The notes under the pieces are model-generated. The model was given only the letters and a program-made list of their open reading frames with translations, ran no database searches and had not been told where the DNA came from. Shown piece by piece: positions 43,061 through 52,038 of a stretch of DNA of 64,000 nt. The position numbers and the translations under genes were made by a program. This DNA comes from an uncultured Eubacteriales bacterium (GTDB taxonomy: Bacteria > Bacillota > Clostridia > Oscillospirales > CAG-272). Within the stretch, counting starts at the first letter, position 1. Each line of letters begins with the position of its first letter. The stretch spans positions 62,001-126,000 of the forward strand of contig UQNQ01000003.1 in the NCBI GenBank assembly GCA_900542425.1, read 5' to 3'.

Positions 43061-45490
43061 ATGGAACAGATTATCACAGAAAAAACCGTAAAGGAGGCGC
43101 TGGAAAGCAAGATATCACGTTATTTCGGCGTGCGCGCCGAGGACGCGACAAAGACGCAGATTTATAAAGCCGTTATTCTGACGGTTAAGGATATCCTGAC
43201 CGACAAGCGATCTGCCTTTCGTCGCGTCGTGAAGCAAAAAAAAGCAAAACGAGTCTATTATCTCTGTATGGAGTTTCTTATCGGTCCGTCGCTGAAAAAC
43301 AATCTGCGCAATCTTGGATTGGAAACCGAATATGCAGCGGCAGTCAAATCACTTGGCTGCGACCTGGAGGAGCTGTATGAGGCGGAGCCGGATCCGGGAC
43401 TCGGAAACGGAGGGCTTGGCAGACTCGCGGCTTGCTTTATGGATTCGCTGACAACGCTGAATTATCCCGCAACGGGTTTTTCGCTGTTATATGAGTATGG
43501 GCTTTTCAAACAGAAAATTATCGATGGAAATCAGGTCGAGCTTCCCGATATTTGGATGCCGGGCGCGGAGGGCTGGTTTGTTGCCAGAACAGATAAAACA
43601 TTTCCCGTGCGTTTCGGGGGTAAAATATCGGAATCATGGGAATCGGGTCAGCTGCGGATTACTCACACCGATTACGACGAGGTACAGGCAGTTCCGTATG
43701 ATATGATGATATCAGGTTACCGGAGCTTTGCTGCTAACAATCTTCGCTTGTGGAAGGCACAGGACATTAAGAATTTCAACATGAAGCTTTTTACCCAAGG
43801 GCAGTACATGCAGGCAGTTGAGCAAAATACAAGTGCGGAGATGCTTACGAAAGTACTTTATCCCTCTGACGATCATCCGGAAGGAAAGATCCTGCGGCTT
43901 TCCCAGCAGTATTTCTTGGTTTCAGCATCGCTTCAGAATATCATTGCGGACCATCTTGCCCAGTATGGAACGCTCGCTGATTTTGCGGAGAAGAATGCCA
44001 TTCATATTAACGATACACATCCGGCACTTTGTATCCCGGAGCTGATGCGTATTTTTATGGATACCTATTCTTTCTCATGGGAGACAGCATGGGATACGGT
44101 GGTAAGAACGATTTCCTATACCAATCATACCGTTATGCCGGAGGCGCTCGAATGCTGGAATGAGGATCAGTTCCGGCTTCGTCTGCCGAGAATTTATTCT
44201 ATTGTATGTGAGATCAATCGGCGCTTCTGCGCAGATCTTTGGAATCTGTATCCCGGTGATTGGGACCGGATTTCTCATATGTCAATCGTGGCAAATGCTC
44301 AGATTCGGATGGCAAATCTGAGTGTCGTCGGGTCTCATGCGGTCAACGGGGTATCTAAGCTTCACTCGGAGATTCTGAAAAATTCGGTTTTTCACGATTT
44401 TTATAAGCTTACACCGGCGAAATTTACCAATGTCACGAACGGAATTGCCCATCGTCGCTGGCTTTGTTATTCCAATCCGAAGCTTGCCTCGCTGCTGGAC
44501 CACACAATCGGTCCGGAGTATCGAACGAATCCTCAGGCACTTTCGGAATTCGGAAAATATGCAAAGGATCCATACGTGATTGAAGCGGTGAGAGATATCA
44601 AGCATCGCAACAAGGAATCCTTTGCAAAATGGTTTGAGCACCGTACGGGCGGAACAATCGACACCCATTCGGTTTTTGACGTCCAGGCTAAGCGTATTCA
44701 TGAATATAAGAGACAGCTGTTGAATGTTTTGAAAATCGTATCGCTTTATGATGAAATTCAAACGAATCCCAATGCCGATGTGGTGCCGCAAACATTCTTT
44801 TTCGGAGGAAAAGCGGCGCCGGGTTACTATATGGCGAAGGATATCATCAAGCTGATTTGGTGTCTCGGAAAGGAAATCGACTCCGATCCGCGGGCAAGAG
44901 AGAGAATCCGTGTTGTATATCTTGAAGATTATAATGTCAGTATGGCGGAGATTCTAATGCCGGCGACCGACATTTCCGAGCAGATTTCTCTTGCCGGAAA
45001 AGAAGCGAGCGGGACCGGGTGCATGAAGTTCATGATAAACGGAGCGATGACAGTGGGAACGCTTGACGGTGCCAATGTCGAGATGACCGACGCGGTCGGA
45101 CGGGATAATATTTATATTTTCGGTCTGACGGCAAAGGAGGTCGACGAACTGTGGCGAAGCGGTTATACCGCAATGAATTACTATACTTCGGATGCCAAAC
45201 TGAAAGCGGCGGTGGACAGAATTTCCGCAGGCTTTGCCGGAGAGGATTTTTCAGGGATTGCCGGATATTTTCTGTCAGGGAACCACAGTGTGGCGGATCC
45301 GTATCTTTGCCTCGCCGATTTTGAATCCTATTATCGGACGTATGGTGCCGCCGTATCGGATTATGCGAACCGCGCAGCGTGGACATCAAAAGCAATCTGC
45401 AACATTGCCGGTGCGGGATATTTTGCCGCTGACAGAAGCATTTCGGAATATGCGAACAATATTTGGCATCTGAAAAAAGTGACGGAGTAA
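43061..45490 (+). CDS. glgP: Glycogen/alpha-glucan phosphorylase
   Basis: Releases glucose 1-phosphate from glycogen. The 809-residue GT35 enzyme has YLCMEFLIGPSL, the glucan-site GLGNGGLGRLAACFMDSL, NDTHPALCIPELMR, TNHTVMPEALE and VQAKRIHEYKRQLLN. The pyridoxal-phosphate site reads EASGTGCMKFMINGAM, with Lys656. The residue two before that Lys is Cys rather than the near-universal Asn. It is followed four bases later by a GH13 gene. Confidence 0.95.
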   Translation: MEQIITEKTVKEALESKISRYFGVRAEDATKTQIYKAVILTVKDILTDKRSAFRRVVKQKKAKRVYYLCMEFLIGPSLKNNLRNLGLETEYAAAVKSLGCDLEELYEAEPDPGLGNGGLGRLAACFMDSLTTLNYPATGFSLLYEYGLFKQKIIDGNQVELPDIWMPGAEGWFVARTDKTFPVRFGGKISESWESGQLRITHTDYDEVQAVPYDMMISGYRSFAANNLRLWKAQDIKNFNMKLFTQGQYMQAVEQNTSAEMLTKVLYPSDDHPEGKILRLSQQYFLVSASLQNIIADHLAQYGTLADFAEKNAIHINDTHPALCIPELMRIFMDTYSFSWETAWDTVVRTISYTNHTVMPEALECWNEDQFRLRLPRIYSIVCEINRRFCADLWNLYPGDWDRISHMSIVANAQIRMANLSVVGSHAVNGVSKLHSEILKNSVFHDFYKLTPAKFTNVTNGIAHRRWLCYSNPKLASLLDHTIGPEYRTNPQALSEFGKYAKDPYVIEAVRDIKHRNKESFAKWFEHRTGGTIDTHSVFDVQAKRIHEYKRQLLNVLKIVSLYDEIQTNPNADVVPQTFFFGGKAAPGYYMAKDIIKLIWCLGKEIDSDPRARERIRVVYLEDYNVSMAEILMPATDISEQISLAGKEASGTGCMKFMINGAMTVGTLDGANVEMTDAVGRDNIYIFGLTAKEVDELWRSGYTAMNYYTSDAKLKAAVDRISAGFAGEDFSGIAGYFLSGNHSVADPYLCLADFESYYRTYGAAVSDYANRAAWTSKAICNIAGAGYFAADRSISEYANNIWHLKKVTE

Positions 45491-45493
45491 AGT

Positions 45494-47425
45494 ATGGCGG
45501 GGTTTTCACGTTCGGCGGTCGCGGCGCGACTGCTTGAAACCAAATATGTCAACGGAAAATATACACCGGGACGCGGTGCTTTTGAGGTGACGGATACCGT
45601 TGAATTCCGGATTTATGTGCCGGAATCAACGGTCGGAGCTGAACTGCTTGCGATTTCGGATGATACGGGAGAGCGATTCCGGTTTTCCATGACAAGCGGT
45701 TCGGAAAATTATTCCGTGTCGATTCCCATGGCACAGCTCTGTGCCGGAAAAAAAAGCGGACTTTTCTTTTATAAATATCGCGTTTATACTGCATTTGGAA
45801 CATTTGATATGATGCGGCGCGAACATGATTTTTCCGAATGTTATGTTAACGCTGACAATAAAAAAGGTGATTTTCAGCTTTTGGTATATGAAAAACGAAA
45901 ATATCCGCCCGAATGGCTATACGGCGGCGTTATGTATCAAATCTTTCCCGACCGCTTTTTTTCTGCCGGTGAAAATCCTGTCAAGAACGGCGCTTTGCTG
46001 TGTCGCGACAGAGATGAATTCCCGTCCCATTTTCGGGACAGGCTGGAAAATGAAAAGAACAATGTGTTTTTCGGCGGGGATCTTCAGGGAATTGTCAAAA
46101 AGCTTGACTATCTTGTTTCTCTTGGCGTTACCTGTCTCTATCTCAATCCGATTTTTGAATCTCCGTCTAATCATCGGTATGATACGGCGGATTACCGAAC
46201 CGTTGACCGGATGCTGGGCGGCGATACGGCGCTTCGGATGCTTGTGGAGGAGGCAGATAAAAGGGGAATTGCGGTCCTTCTTGATGGCGTGTTCAATCAT
46301 ACGGGTTCCGACAGTATCTATTTTAATGCAAAAGGAACTTATGATTCCGTAGGCGCTGCTCAATCTAAGGATTCACCGTATTATCCGTGGTATACGTTCG
46401 AACGGTATCCGGATCGGTATGATGCTTGGTGGGGTGTTCGGACATTGCCGCGCGTAAAATCGGACTGCCCGACTTATCGGGAATTTTTGTTTGGAAAAGA
46501 CGGCGTTATCCGCCGATATATGAAATTCGGGATTGCCGGGTGGCGTATTGATGTTGCCGATGAGCTTTCGGATGCTTTTCTTTCCGAGTTGTTTTCCGTT
46601 GTTTCGGAAGAAAAACGGGATGCGGCGGTGATCGGAGAGGTTTGGGAGGATGCGACGGATAAGTATGCTTACGGAGTGCGAAAAAAATATCTGCAGGGTG
46701 GCGAGCTTGACTCGGTCATGAATTATCCCGTGCGCCGTGCGGTGATTGAATACCTTACGGTCGGAAATTATATGTCTCTTCGTGGTACGCTTCTTACCAT
46801 ATATGGGCATTATCCGGCCGAAGCGGCAAACGCTTCCATGAATATTCTCGGAACACATGATACGGAACGAATTCTGACAGCGCTCGGCGATGAGAAAATC
46901 GGAGAACTGCCGTATCCTGTACTGGCGGAACATCATATGATGGATGCCGAGCGCAGACAGGCAAAGACTCGTCTGAGGCTTGCGGTTTGTATTCAGATGA
47001 CGCTTCCCGGTGTGCCATGCATTCTCTACGGAGACGAAGCGGGAATGGAGGGATATATTGATCCGTTTTGCCGAGGACCATTCCCATGGGGAGAGGAAGA
47101 TGAAGAGATTACGGCACTGTACCGGATGTTCGGCAAGTTACGTCGGGAGGAACAGCTTTTCCGGTGTGCGGACTTTTCTTTTGTTTATGCCGACGCTGAT
47201 CTTTTCTGTTTTGAACGTCGGGGTGAAAAGGAAATGATTGTTGTGCTCATAAACCGTTCGGAGGAAACGTATGAGTTTCGTTCCTCTTTGCCGGCAGAGG
47301 ATCTTTTCAGGGGTGTTTCCGACCATGTGTCGGAAATCGGGCCGGCGTCGTTTGCTCTTATGAAGTTGCCGACAGATACCGATTACAGCGTATTTGTCAA
47401 AATCGGAAAGGAGAAGCCGGAATGA
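45494..47425 (+). CDS. GH13 alpha-glucan hydrolase (neopullulanase/cyclomaltodextrinase-like)
   Basis: A 643-residue GH13 enzyme with an N-terminal beta-sandwich (about 1-140), then a barrel with GVMYQIFPDRFF, YLNPIFESPSNHRYDTADY, LLDGVFNHTG, GWRIDVADELSD (nucleophile Asp), VIGEVWEDAT (acid/base Glu) and ILGTHDTERIL (third acid). Domain order and motifs fit neopullulanase or cyclomaltodextrinase-type enzymes that open short or cyclic maltodextrins. No signal peptide, so it works with GlgP on stored glycogen. Its end overlaps the next start in ATGA. Confidence 0.88.
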   Translation: MAGFSRSAVAARLLETKYVNGKYTPGRGAFEVTDTVEFRIYVPESTVGAELLAISDDTGERFRFSMTSGSENYSVSIPMAQLCAGKKSGLFFYKYRVYTAFGTFDMMRREHDFSECYVNADNKKGDFQLLVYEKRKYPPEWLYGGVMYQIFPDRFFSAGENPVKNGALLCRDRDEFPSHFRDRLENEKNNVFFGGDLQGIVKKLDYLVSLGVTCLYLNPIFESPSNHRYDTADYRTVDRMLGGDTALRMLVEEADKRGIAVLLDGVFNHTGSDSIYFNAKGTYDSVGAAQSKDSPYYPWYTFERYPDRYDAWWGVRTLPRVKSDCPTYREFLFGKDGVIRRYMKFGIAGWRIDVADELSDAFLSELFSVVSEEKRDAAVIGEVWEDATDKYAYGVRKKYLQGGELDSVMNYPVRRAVIEYLTVGNYMSLRGTLLTIYGHYPAEAANASMNILGTHDTERILTALGDEKIGELPYPVLAEHHMMDAERRQAKTRLRLAVCIQMTLPGVPCILYGDEAGMEGYIDPFCRGPFPWGEEDEEITALYRMFGKLRREEQLFRCADFSFVYADADLFCFERRGEKEMIVVLINRSEETYEFRSSLPAEDLFRGVSDHVSEIGPASFALMKLPTDTDYSVFVKIGKEKPE

Positions 47426-47775
47426 AAAAGCTTGCCGCATTGCTTGCCGCGTGGTTTTTTTGTATCGTGCTGAGCTCCTGCGGCAGCGGTGACGAAATTG
47501 TGATTCATACGAAAGCGGGCTCCATATCGCAAACAAAGGAAAGTACGACAGATATGACGGAGTCCTTATCGGAAAAGGAAGGACTTTTTGTTGTCATCAA
47601 TAAAAATTCGATGGTTTTTCACCTGCCGGACTGTATCTATGCTGAGCGCATGTCATCGGAAAACCGGCTGGAAATAGAGGTGGAAAGCGCGGAATATCTT
47701 TTGGAACACGGATATACCCCATGCGGGAAATGCTGTGAAGACTGGAAAGAAATTTACTTGGAGGAATCAAAATAA
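47422..47775 (+). CDS. Small lipoprotein with Ada-like Cys cluster
   Basis: A 117-residue protein. Lipoprotein signal MKKLAALLAAWFFCIVLSSC, then a Ser/Thr-rich linker. A domain of about 55 residues follows, with FHLPDCIYAERM...NR...LEHGYTPCGKCCEDW. The spacing of DC and PCxKCC resembles the Ada-type zinc-binding fragment found as a tail on some secreted nucleases. It is translationally coupled to both neighbours (overlaps of 4 and 1 bases). Function unknown. Confidence 0.75.
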   Translation: MKKLAALLAAWFFCIVLSSCGSGDEIVIHTKAGSISQTKESTTDMTESLSEKEGLFVVINKNSMVFHLPDCIYAERMSSENRLEIEVESAEYLLEHGYTPCGKCCEDWKEIYLEESK

Positions 47776-49991
47776 TGGAAAAAGAATGGGTATTCGGAAG
47801 CGGCCGTGTCCGTATCACGGCATATTCAAATAACGCGGTAAGAATCAGGCTCAGCTGCGATTTCAGGGAATCGCTGTTCGACCGGTATCATCTTTACAGA
47901 AAACCGGATGCCGAAGCGGGCAGGCTTCTTGAAAACGGCATTGCCGCGGGAGACCTTTCGGTAACCTTTTCCGATGGAATTCTCACATTCGGAACGGAGA
48001 AGTTTGAGCGGAAAATGGATGTACGTTGCATTGGGACGGAAACGATTAAGGCTTATTTTAACGAAACGTTGGACGGAATGCGCCCGCCGCAGAAATTTAT
48101 CATTGGAGAAGATGCGAAACGCGGCTTCGGCGTGGTGGATTTTCAGCAGAATCCGAAATATGCGATTCTCTCCGGCATCGGGAATGAGCACTTTTACGGA
48201 CTCGGAGCTGCCAATACGGATCGGATTGTACTCAACGGAAAAACCTATCTGGAACGTGTTGTCTATCAAAGCAATGAAATGCCGGTCCCGTTTCTGATGA
48301 CGAAAGCGGGATACGGGATTCTCTGCAATTCGACATGGTGGCACGGGATTGATGTCTGTGCGCGTAATCCGCATGAGATTTGTTGGTATTTACCGGACGG
48401 CGATCTGGATTTCTTCCTTTTTGCGGGCAATACGCTTGCGGATATTCTTGAGCGTTTTACATGGATTACGGGCCGGCCGGCGCTTCTTCCCAAATGGGCT
48501 TACGGTCTTGCTTTTATCGATCAATATACGGCGGATCAATATGAAATCATGCGCAACGCAGCGACTTTCCGCGAAAAAAAGCTGCCGTGCGATTCTATCA
48601 GTCTTGAGCCGGGCTGGATGGAGAAACGGTATGATTTTTCTGTTGGGAAAAAATGGAACCGCGGCCGCTTTCTCATTGAAGAATGGGCGCGCAGCAAAGA
48701 ACCCGGACATATCAATCCGAATTTCTTTACTGCGGCGCTGCAGCGTTATGGCTTCAAGCTTCATCTTTGGCTTTGCTGCGAACATGATTTTACCGCTGAG
48801 GAGGAACGCCGTATCGGCAATGAGGTTGCCCCGGAAATTCCTGATTGGTTTGACCATCTGAAGCAATTCATCTGTGACGGAGCGTCCTCCTTTAAGCTGG
48901 ATCCGTGTCATACCGTTGACAATGCAGATGAACGCAGAATATATGCCAACGGTAAGGGAGAACCGGAGATGCACAACCTGATTCAGACGCTCTACGTCAG
49001 GGACATGTATCGCGGTGCGGCAGAATATACAGGAATGCGTCCAATGCATCATTACTGCGGGGGTTATACCGGAACCGGAGCTTATTCTGCTTCCAGCACA
49101 GGCGACAACGGTGGAGAACTTCAGACTTTGGTTTGGATCCTCAGCTGCGGCATGTCCGGAATTTCCAACTTGACTTGCGATATGGAGGTATTCCAAAAGC
49201 GGACGCTTCATTATTGTTTCTTTACGGCATGGTGTCAGCTCAACAGCTGGTACGGCTTTGCTCATCCATGGTGGGCAGGGGAAGAAATCGAGCCAATCTT
49301 TGCTTTTTATGACCGGCTGCGTTACCGTTTGATGCCTTATATTTATTCGACGGCAATCACTACGAATCTCACCGGTATGCCGATGTGCCGTGCAATGCCG
49401 TTGATGTTTGAAGATGAGGCGCTGCAAAACGCGGTTTGCGAATATATGTTCGGAGAAAATTTTCTTGTCGGGGCATTTTCTGATGAGATTTATCTTCCGG
49501 AAGGAACCACTTGGATCGATTACTGGAGCGGCAACGTATATGAGGGAGGGCAGACAGTAAAACCGGAGGTCCCGGAAGACCGGGGCGGATTCCTTTTTGT
49601 ACGCGGCGGTGCTGTGATCCCGACTGACATTCCTCGTCAGCATACCAAACAGGGTGATACGGAAAACATCATTTTGGAACTGTATCCGTATGGTGTGTCT
49701 CATTATGATTTCTATGAGGACGACGGGATTTCACTTGACTATGAAAGCGGCAAGCGCACGGTAACGCGAATTTCCATGGAGAAGAAAAACGACGAATGTG
49801 AAATTGTGATCGGCGAGCGAAAGGGCGAATTCGCCGGAATTGGGAAACGAACCTATACTATCCGTCTATTTGCGGAGAAAAAGCCGGATAAGATTACGGT
49901 GGCGGGAAGCCCGGTGAACTTTACTTATGAAGGACGCTACGCCGCTTTTGAAATGGGAAGTGAAACCGAAGCACATGTTGTTTTAGGATAA
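47775..49991 (+). CDS. GH31-family glycosidase, atypical
   Basis: A 738-residue alpha-glycoside hydrolase with an N-terminal beta-sandwich (galactose mutarotase-like, FYGLGAANTDR), a GH31 barrel and C-terminal beta domains (FYEDDGISLDYE). The expected nucleophile position reads FKLDPCH (Asp376) instead of WxDMNE or TDFGE, and the acid/base lies in SSTGDNGGEL (Asp444). This motif set suggests a less studied subfamily, possibly acting on alpha-galactosides or other non-glucosides; this is an inference. No signal peptide. Its ATG overlaps the preceding stop by one base. Confidence 0.82.
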   Translation: MEKEWVFGSGRVRITAYSNNAVRIRLSCDFRESLFDRYHLYRKPDAEAGRLLENGIAAGDLSVTFSDGILTFGTEKFERKMDVRCIGTETIKAYFNETLDGMRPPQKFIIGEDAKRGFGVVDFQQNPKYAILSGIGNEHFYGLGAANTDRIVLNGKTYLERVVYQSNEMPVPFLMTKAGYGILCNSTWWHGIDVCARNPHEICWYLPDGDLDFFLFAGNTLADILERFTWITGRPALLPKWAYGLAFIDQYTADQYEIMRNAATFREKKLPCDSISLEPGWMEKRYDFSVGKKWNRGRFLIEEWARSKEPGHINPNFFTAALQRYGFKLHLWLCCEHDFTAEEERRIGNEVAPEIPDWFDHLKQFICDGASSFKLDPCHTVDNADERRIYANGKGEPEMHNLIQTLYVRDMYRGAAEYTGMRPMHHYCGGYTGTGAYSASSTGDNGGELQTLVWILSCGMSGISNLTCDMEVFQKRTLHYCFFTAWCQLNSWYGFAHPWWAGEEIEPIFAFYDRLRYRLMPYIYSTAITTNLTGMPMCRAMPLMFEDEALQNAVCEYMFGENFLVGAFSDEIYLPEGTTWIDYWSGNVYEGGQTVKPEVPEDRGGFLFVRGGAVIPTDIPRQHTKQGDTENIILELYPYGVSHYDFYEDDGISLDYESGKRTVTRISMEKKNDECEIVIGERKGEFAGIGKRTYTIRLFAEKKPDKITVAGSPVNFTYEGRYAAFEMGSETEAHVVLG

Positions 49992-50023
49992 AAAACGGGA
50001 AATCAAAAAAGGGGGAACATATC

Positions 50024-50695
50024 ATGATCGAAATTGCCCGAACAAGCGTAATGAATCTGGAAAATGCGATTCGCGGCGCACGCAATCCGCTGAACAGCTG
50101 GGGAAAAAGCGATAGTTATTGGGATGAAAAGGGAAATTACGTCCTCGGAGAAAACGATATCGGGCTCGGCATGCGGCTATGTCGTGCCGGCTCCGATCAT
50201 CGTAAGTTCATCCGACAAATTCTTGTTTCGGCGGATATTACGGCGCCGATGTATTGGTGGAAGGAATTTGATACCTATAAGGTGGGAACGGTTGCCAATT
50301 CTACAAGCACGATGCATAAGATACAGGCAAAGGAGTTTGAAAGAAATGATTTTTCCCATGATCGGATGAGTGAAACGGCGCTTGCATGCCTTGACCAAAT
50401 CATTTCCTGCCTTGAAGAGCGTCGTCTTCGGTTTCTTGAAACCAAAGACAAGGCATATTGGTACGACATGATACAACTTCTGCCGTCGAGTTATAACCAG
50501 CTGCGCACGGTGACAATGAATTATGAGGTCCTTGTCAACATCTATTATGCAAGACGTTCGCATAAGCTTGATGAATGGCATTCCGTATGCCGCTGGATCG
50601 AATCACTTCCATACGCAAAGGAATTCATTCTTTCCATTGAAAATAGAGAAGATGAAAAAACGTCTTGCGGACAAACACTGAGTCAGAAAGGATAA
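50024..50695 (+). CDS. Conserved protein of unknown function (possible remote ThyX-like fold)
   Basis: A 223-residue soluble protein that I cannot place in a named family with confidence. Striking blocks are DIGLGMRLCRAGSDHRKFIRQ (about 46), APMYWWKEFDTYKVGTVANSTST (about 74-95), and QLLPSSYNQLRTVTMNYEVLVNIYYARRSHKLDEW (about 150-185). The last block resembles the LP...R...N...L...R...E spacing of FAD-dependent thymidylate synthases, and the size fits, but the RHRxxS motif is not evident. GGGGGAAC precedes the ATG. It sits inside the glycosidase operon, an odd place for nucleotide metabolism. Confidence 0.6.
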   Translation: MIEIARTSVMNLENAIRGARNPLNSWGKSDSYWDEKGNYVLGENDIGLGMRLCRAGSDHRKFIRQILVSADITAPMYWWKEFDTYKVGTVANSTSTMHKIQAKEFERNDFSHDRMSETALACLDQIISCLEERRLRFLETKDKAYWYDMIQLLPSSYNQLRTVTMNYEVLVNIYYARRSHKLDEWHSVCRWIESLPYAKEFILSIENREDEKTSCGQTLSQKG

Positions 50696-50709
50696 AAGGA
50701 ACATATAAA

Positions 50710-52026
50710 ATGGAGCAACCAATTACAAGCGAAGAGTATGCGGCATTTTGTGCCGAATCCAAGGAGAGGAGAATCGAGTGGTTCCGAAATGCACGGTTCG
50801 GCATGTTTGTCCATTATGGGCTTTTTTCCTCTCATGGTATGGGAGAATGGGCGCAAGTTTGGGAAAACATCAAAATTTCCGATTACGAAAAACTTGCTTC
50901 CTCTTTTCATCCCAAGGAGGGATGTGCCGAAGAGTGGTGTCTTCTGGCAAAGGAGGCCGGTGCAAAATATGCGGTGCTTACCACGCGCCATCATGAGGGC
51001 TTTTCCCTTTGGGATTCTAAAGTCAATCCGTTTAATTCCGTAAACTTTGGTCCGCATCGGGATATCGTGCGTGAATTTGTGGAGGCGTGCCGCAAATATG
51101 ATTTGAAGATTGGTCTTTATTCCTCTTTAATGGACTGGCATCACCCGGATGCGTGGCGCTGTATGACAGATGAGGCGGCACGCAAACGTTTTACGAAATA
51201 TATTGAAGATCTGAATTTGGAGCTTTTTTCGAATTACGGAAAAATCGATATTCTTTGGTATGATATGCCTTGGCCACGTATGAGCTCGGCAAATTGGGAC
51301 TCGGTGAACCGAAACTATAAGATAAGACAGCTTCAGCCGGATATTCTTATCAACAACCGCAGCCGGATGCCGGAAGACTTCTTTACGCCGGAGGATGCGA
51401 TCAAGGCGGAGGATGGCAGTGATTGGGAAGCCTGTATGACTTTTAACGGGATTTCATGGGGATATGTGGACGAAAAACAGGTCGCGCCTTACTCCTATTC
51501 GGGAAATCAAATTGTCCGTATGCTGCAGCGCTGCTCCGCTGCAGGCGGAAATTTGCTTCTCAATATCGGACCGAAAGCAGACGGTTCCGTTTCGGAAGAG
51601 GTTGTGGAACCGATGAAAAAGGTCGGGAAATGGCTTTTGGAGAACGGGGAAGCCGCTTATGGATGTAAAAAGAAATTCTCCGGATGGGAGTGCGGAGCGA
51701 ATCATGTTTCAAATTGTACCGTTTCGCCGGATGCAAAAACGATATATGTATGGAATTATATTTGGCCGCATACAGGAGAAATGGTGTTTGGAGGATATCG
51801 AAAGGCACCCCGTCGGATTTCGTTTCTTGCAACGGGAAAGACGATTGATTTTGAAATGGAAGGGCACAGAATCGTTCTGAAAAATTTGCCGGAAAATCCA
51901 CCGGATTGTCATATGGGGATAACCGTCTTGAAAATGGAATTTGACGAACCGTATGATTATTGCTTCGGAAGTTATTATCCTCAGGTTCATGAAGGAGAGG
52001 ATTTTTCAGAAGGACTTGGAAATTAG
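50710..52026 (+). CDS. GH29-family alpha-L-fucosidase
   Basis: A 438-residue retaining fucosidase. It shows the GH29 order WFRNARFGMFVHYGLFS, AKYAVLTTRHHEGFSLWDS, IGLYSSLMDWHHPD, then DILWYDMPWPRMSS with the nucleophile Asp185, and CSAAGGNLLLNIGPKADGS. A C-terminal beta-sandwich follows. No signal peptide, so cytoplasmic. It is the second fucosidase in the window after the GH95 gene. The ATG at 50710 has AAGGAA about eight bases upstream; the frame runs back to 50665 inside the previous gene. Confidence 0.92.
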   Translation: MEQPITSEEYAAFCAESKERRIEWFRNARFGMFVHYGLFSSHGMGEWAQVWENIKISDYEKLASSFHPKEGCAEEWCLLAKEAGAKYAVLTTRHHEGFSLWDSKVNPFNSVNFGPHRDIVREFVEACRKYDLKIGLYSSLMDWHHPDAWRCMTDEAARKRFTKYIEDLNLELFSNYGKIDILWYDMPWPRMSSANWDSVNRNYKIRQLQPDILINNRSRMPEDFFTPEDAIKAEDGSDWEACMTFNGISWGYVDEKQVAPYSYSGNQIVRMLQRCSAAGGNLLLNIGPKADGSVSEEVVEPMKKVGKWLLENGEAAYGCKKKFSGWECGANHVSNCTVSPDAKTIYVWNYIWPHTGEMVFGGYRKAPRRISFLATGKTIDFEMEGHRIVLKNLPENPPDCHMGITVLKMEFDEPYDYCFGSYYPQVHEGEDFSEGLGN

Positions 52027-52038
52027 GAGATAAAAAAC

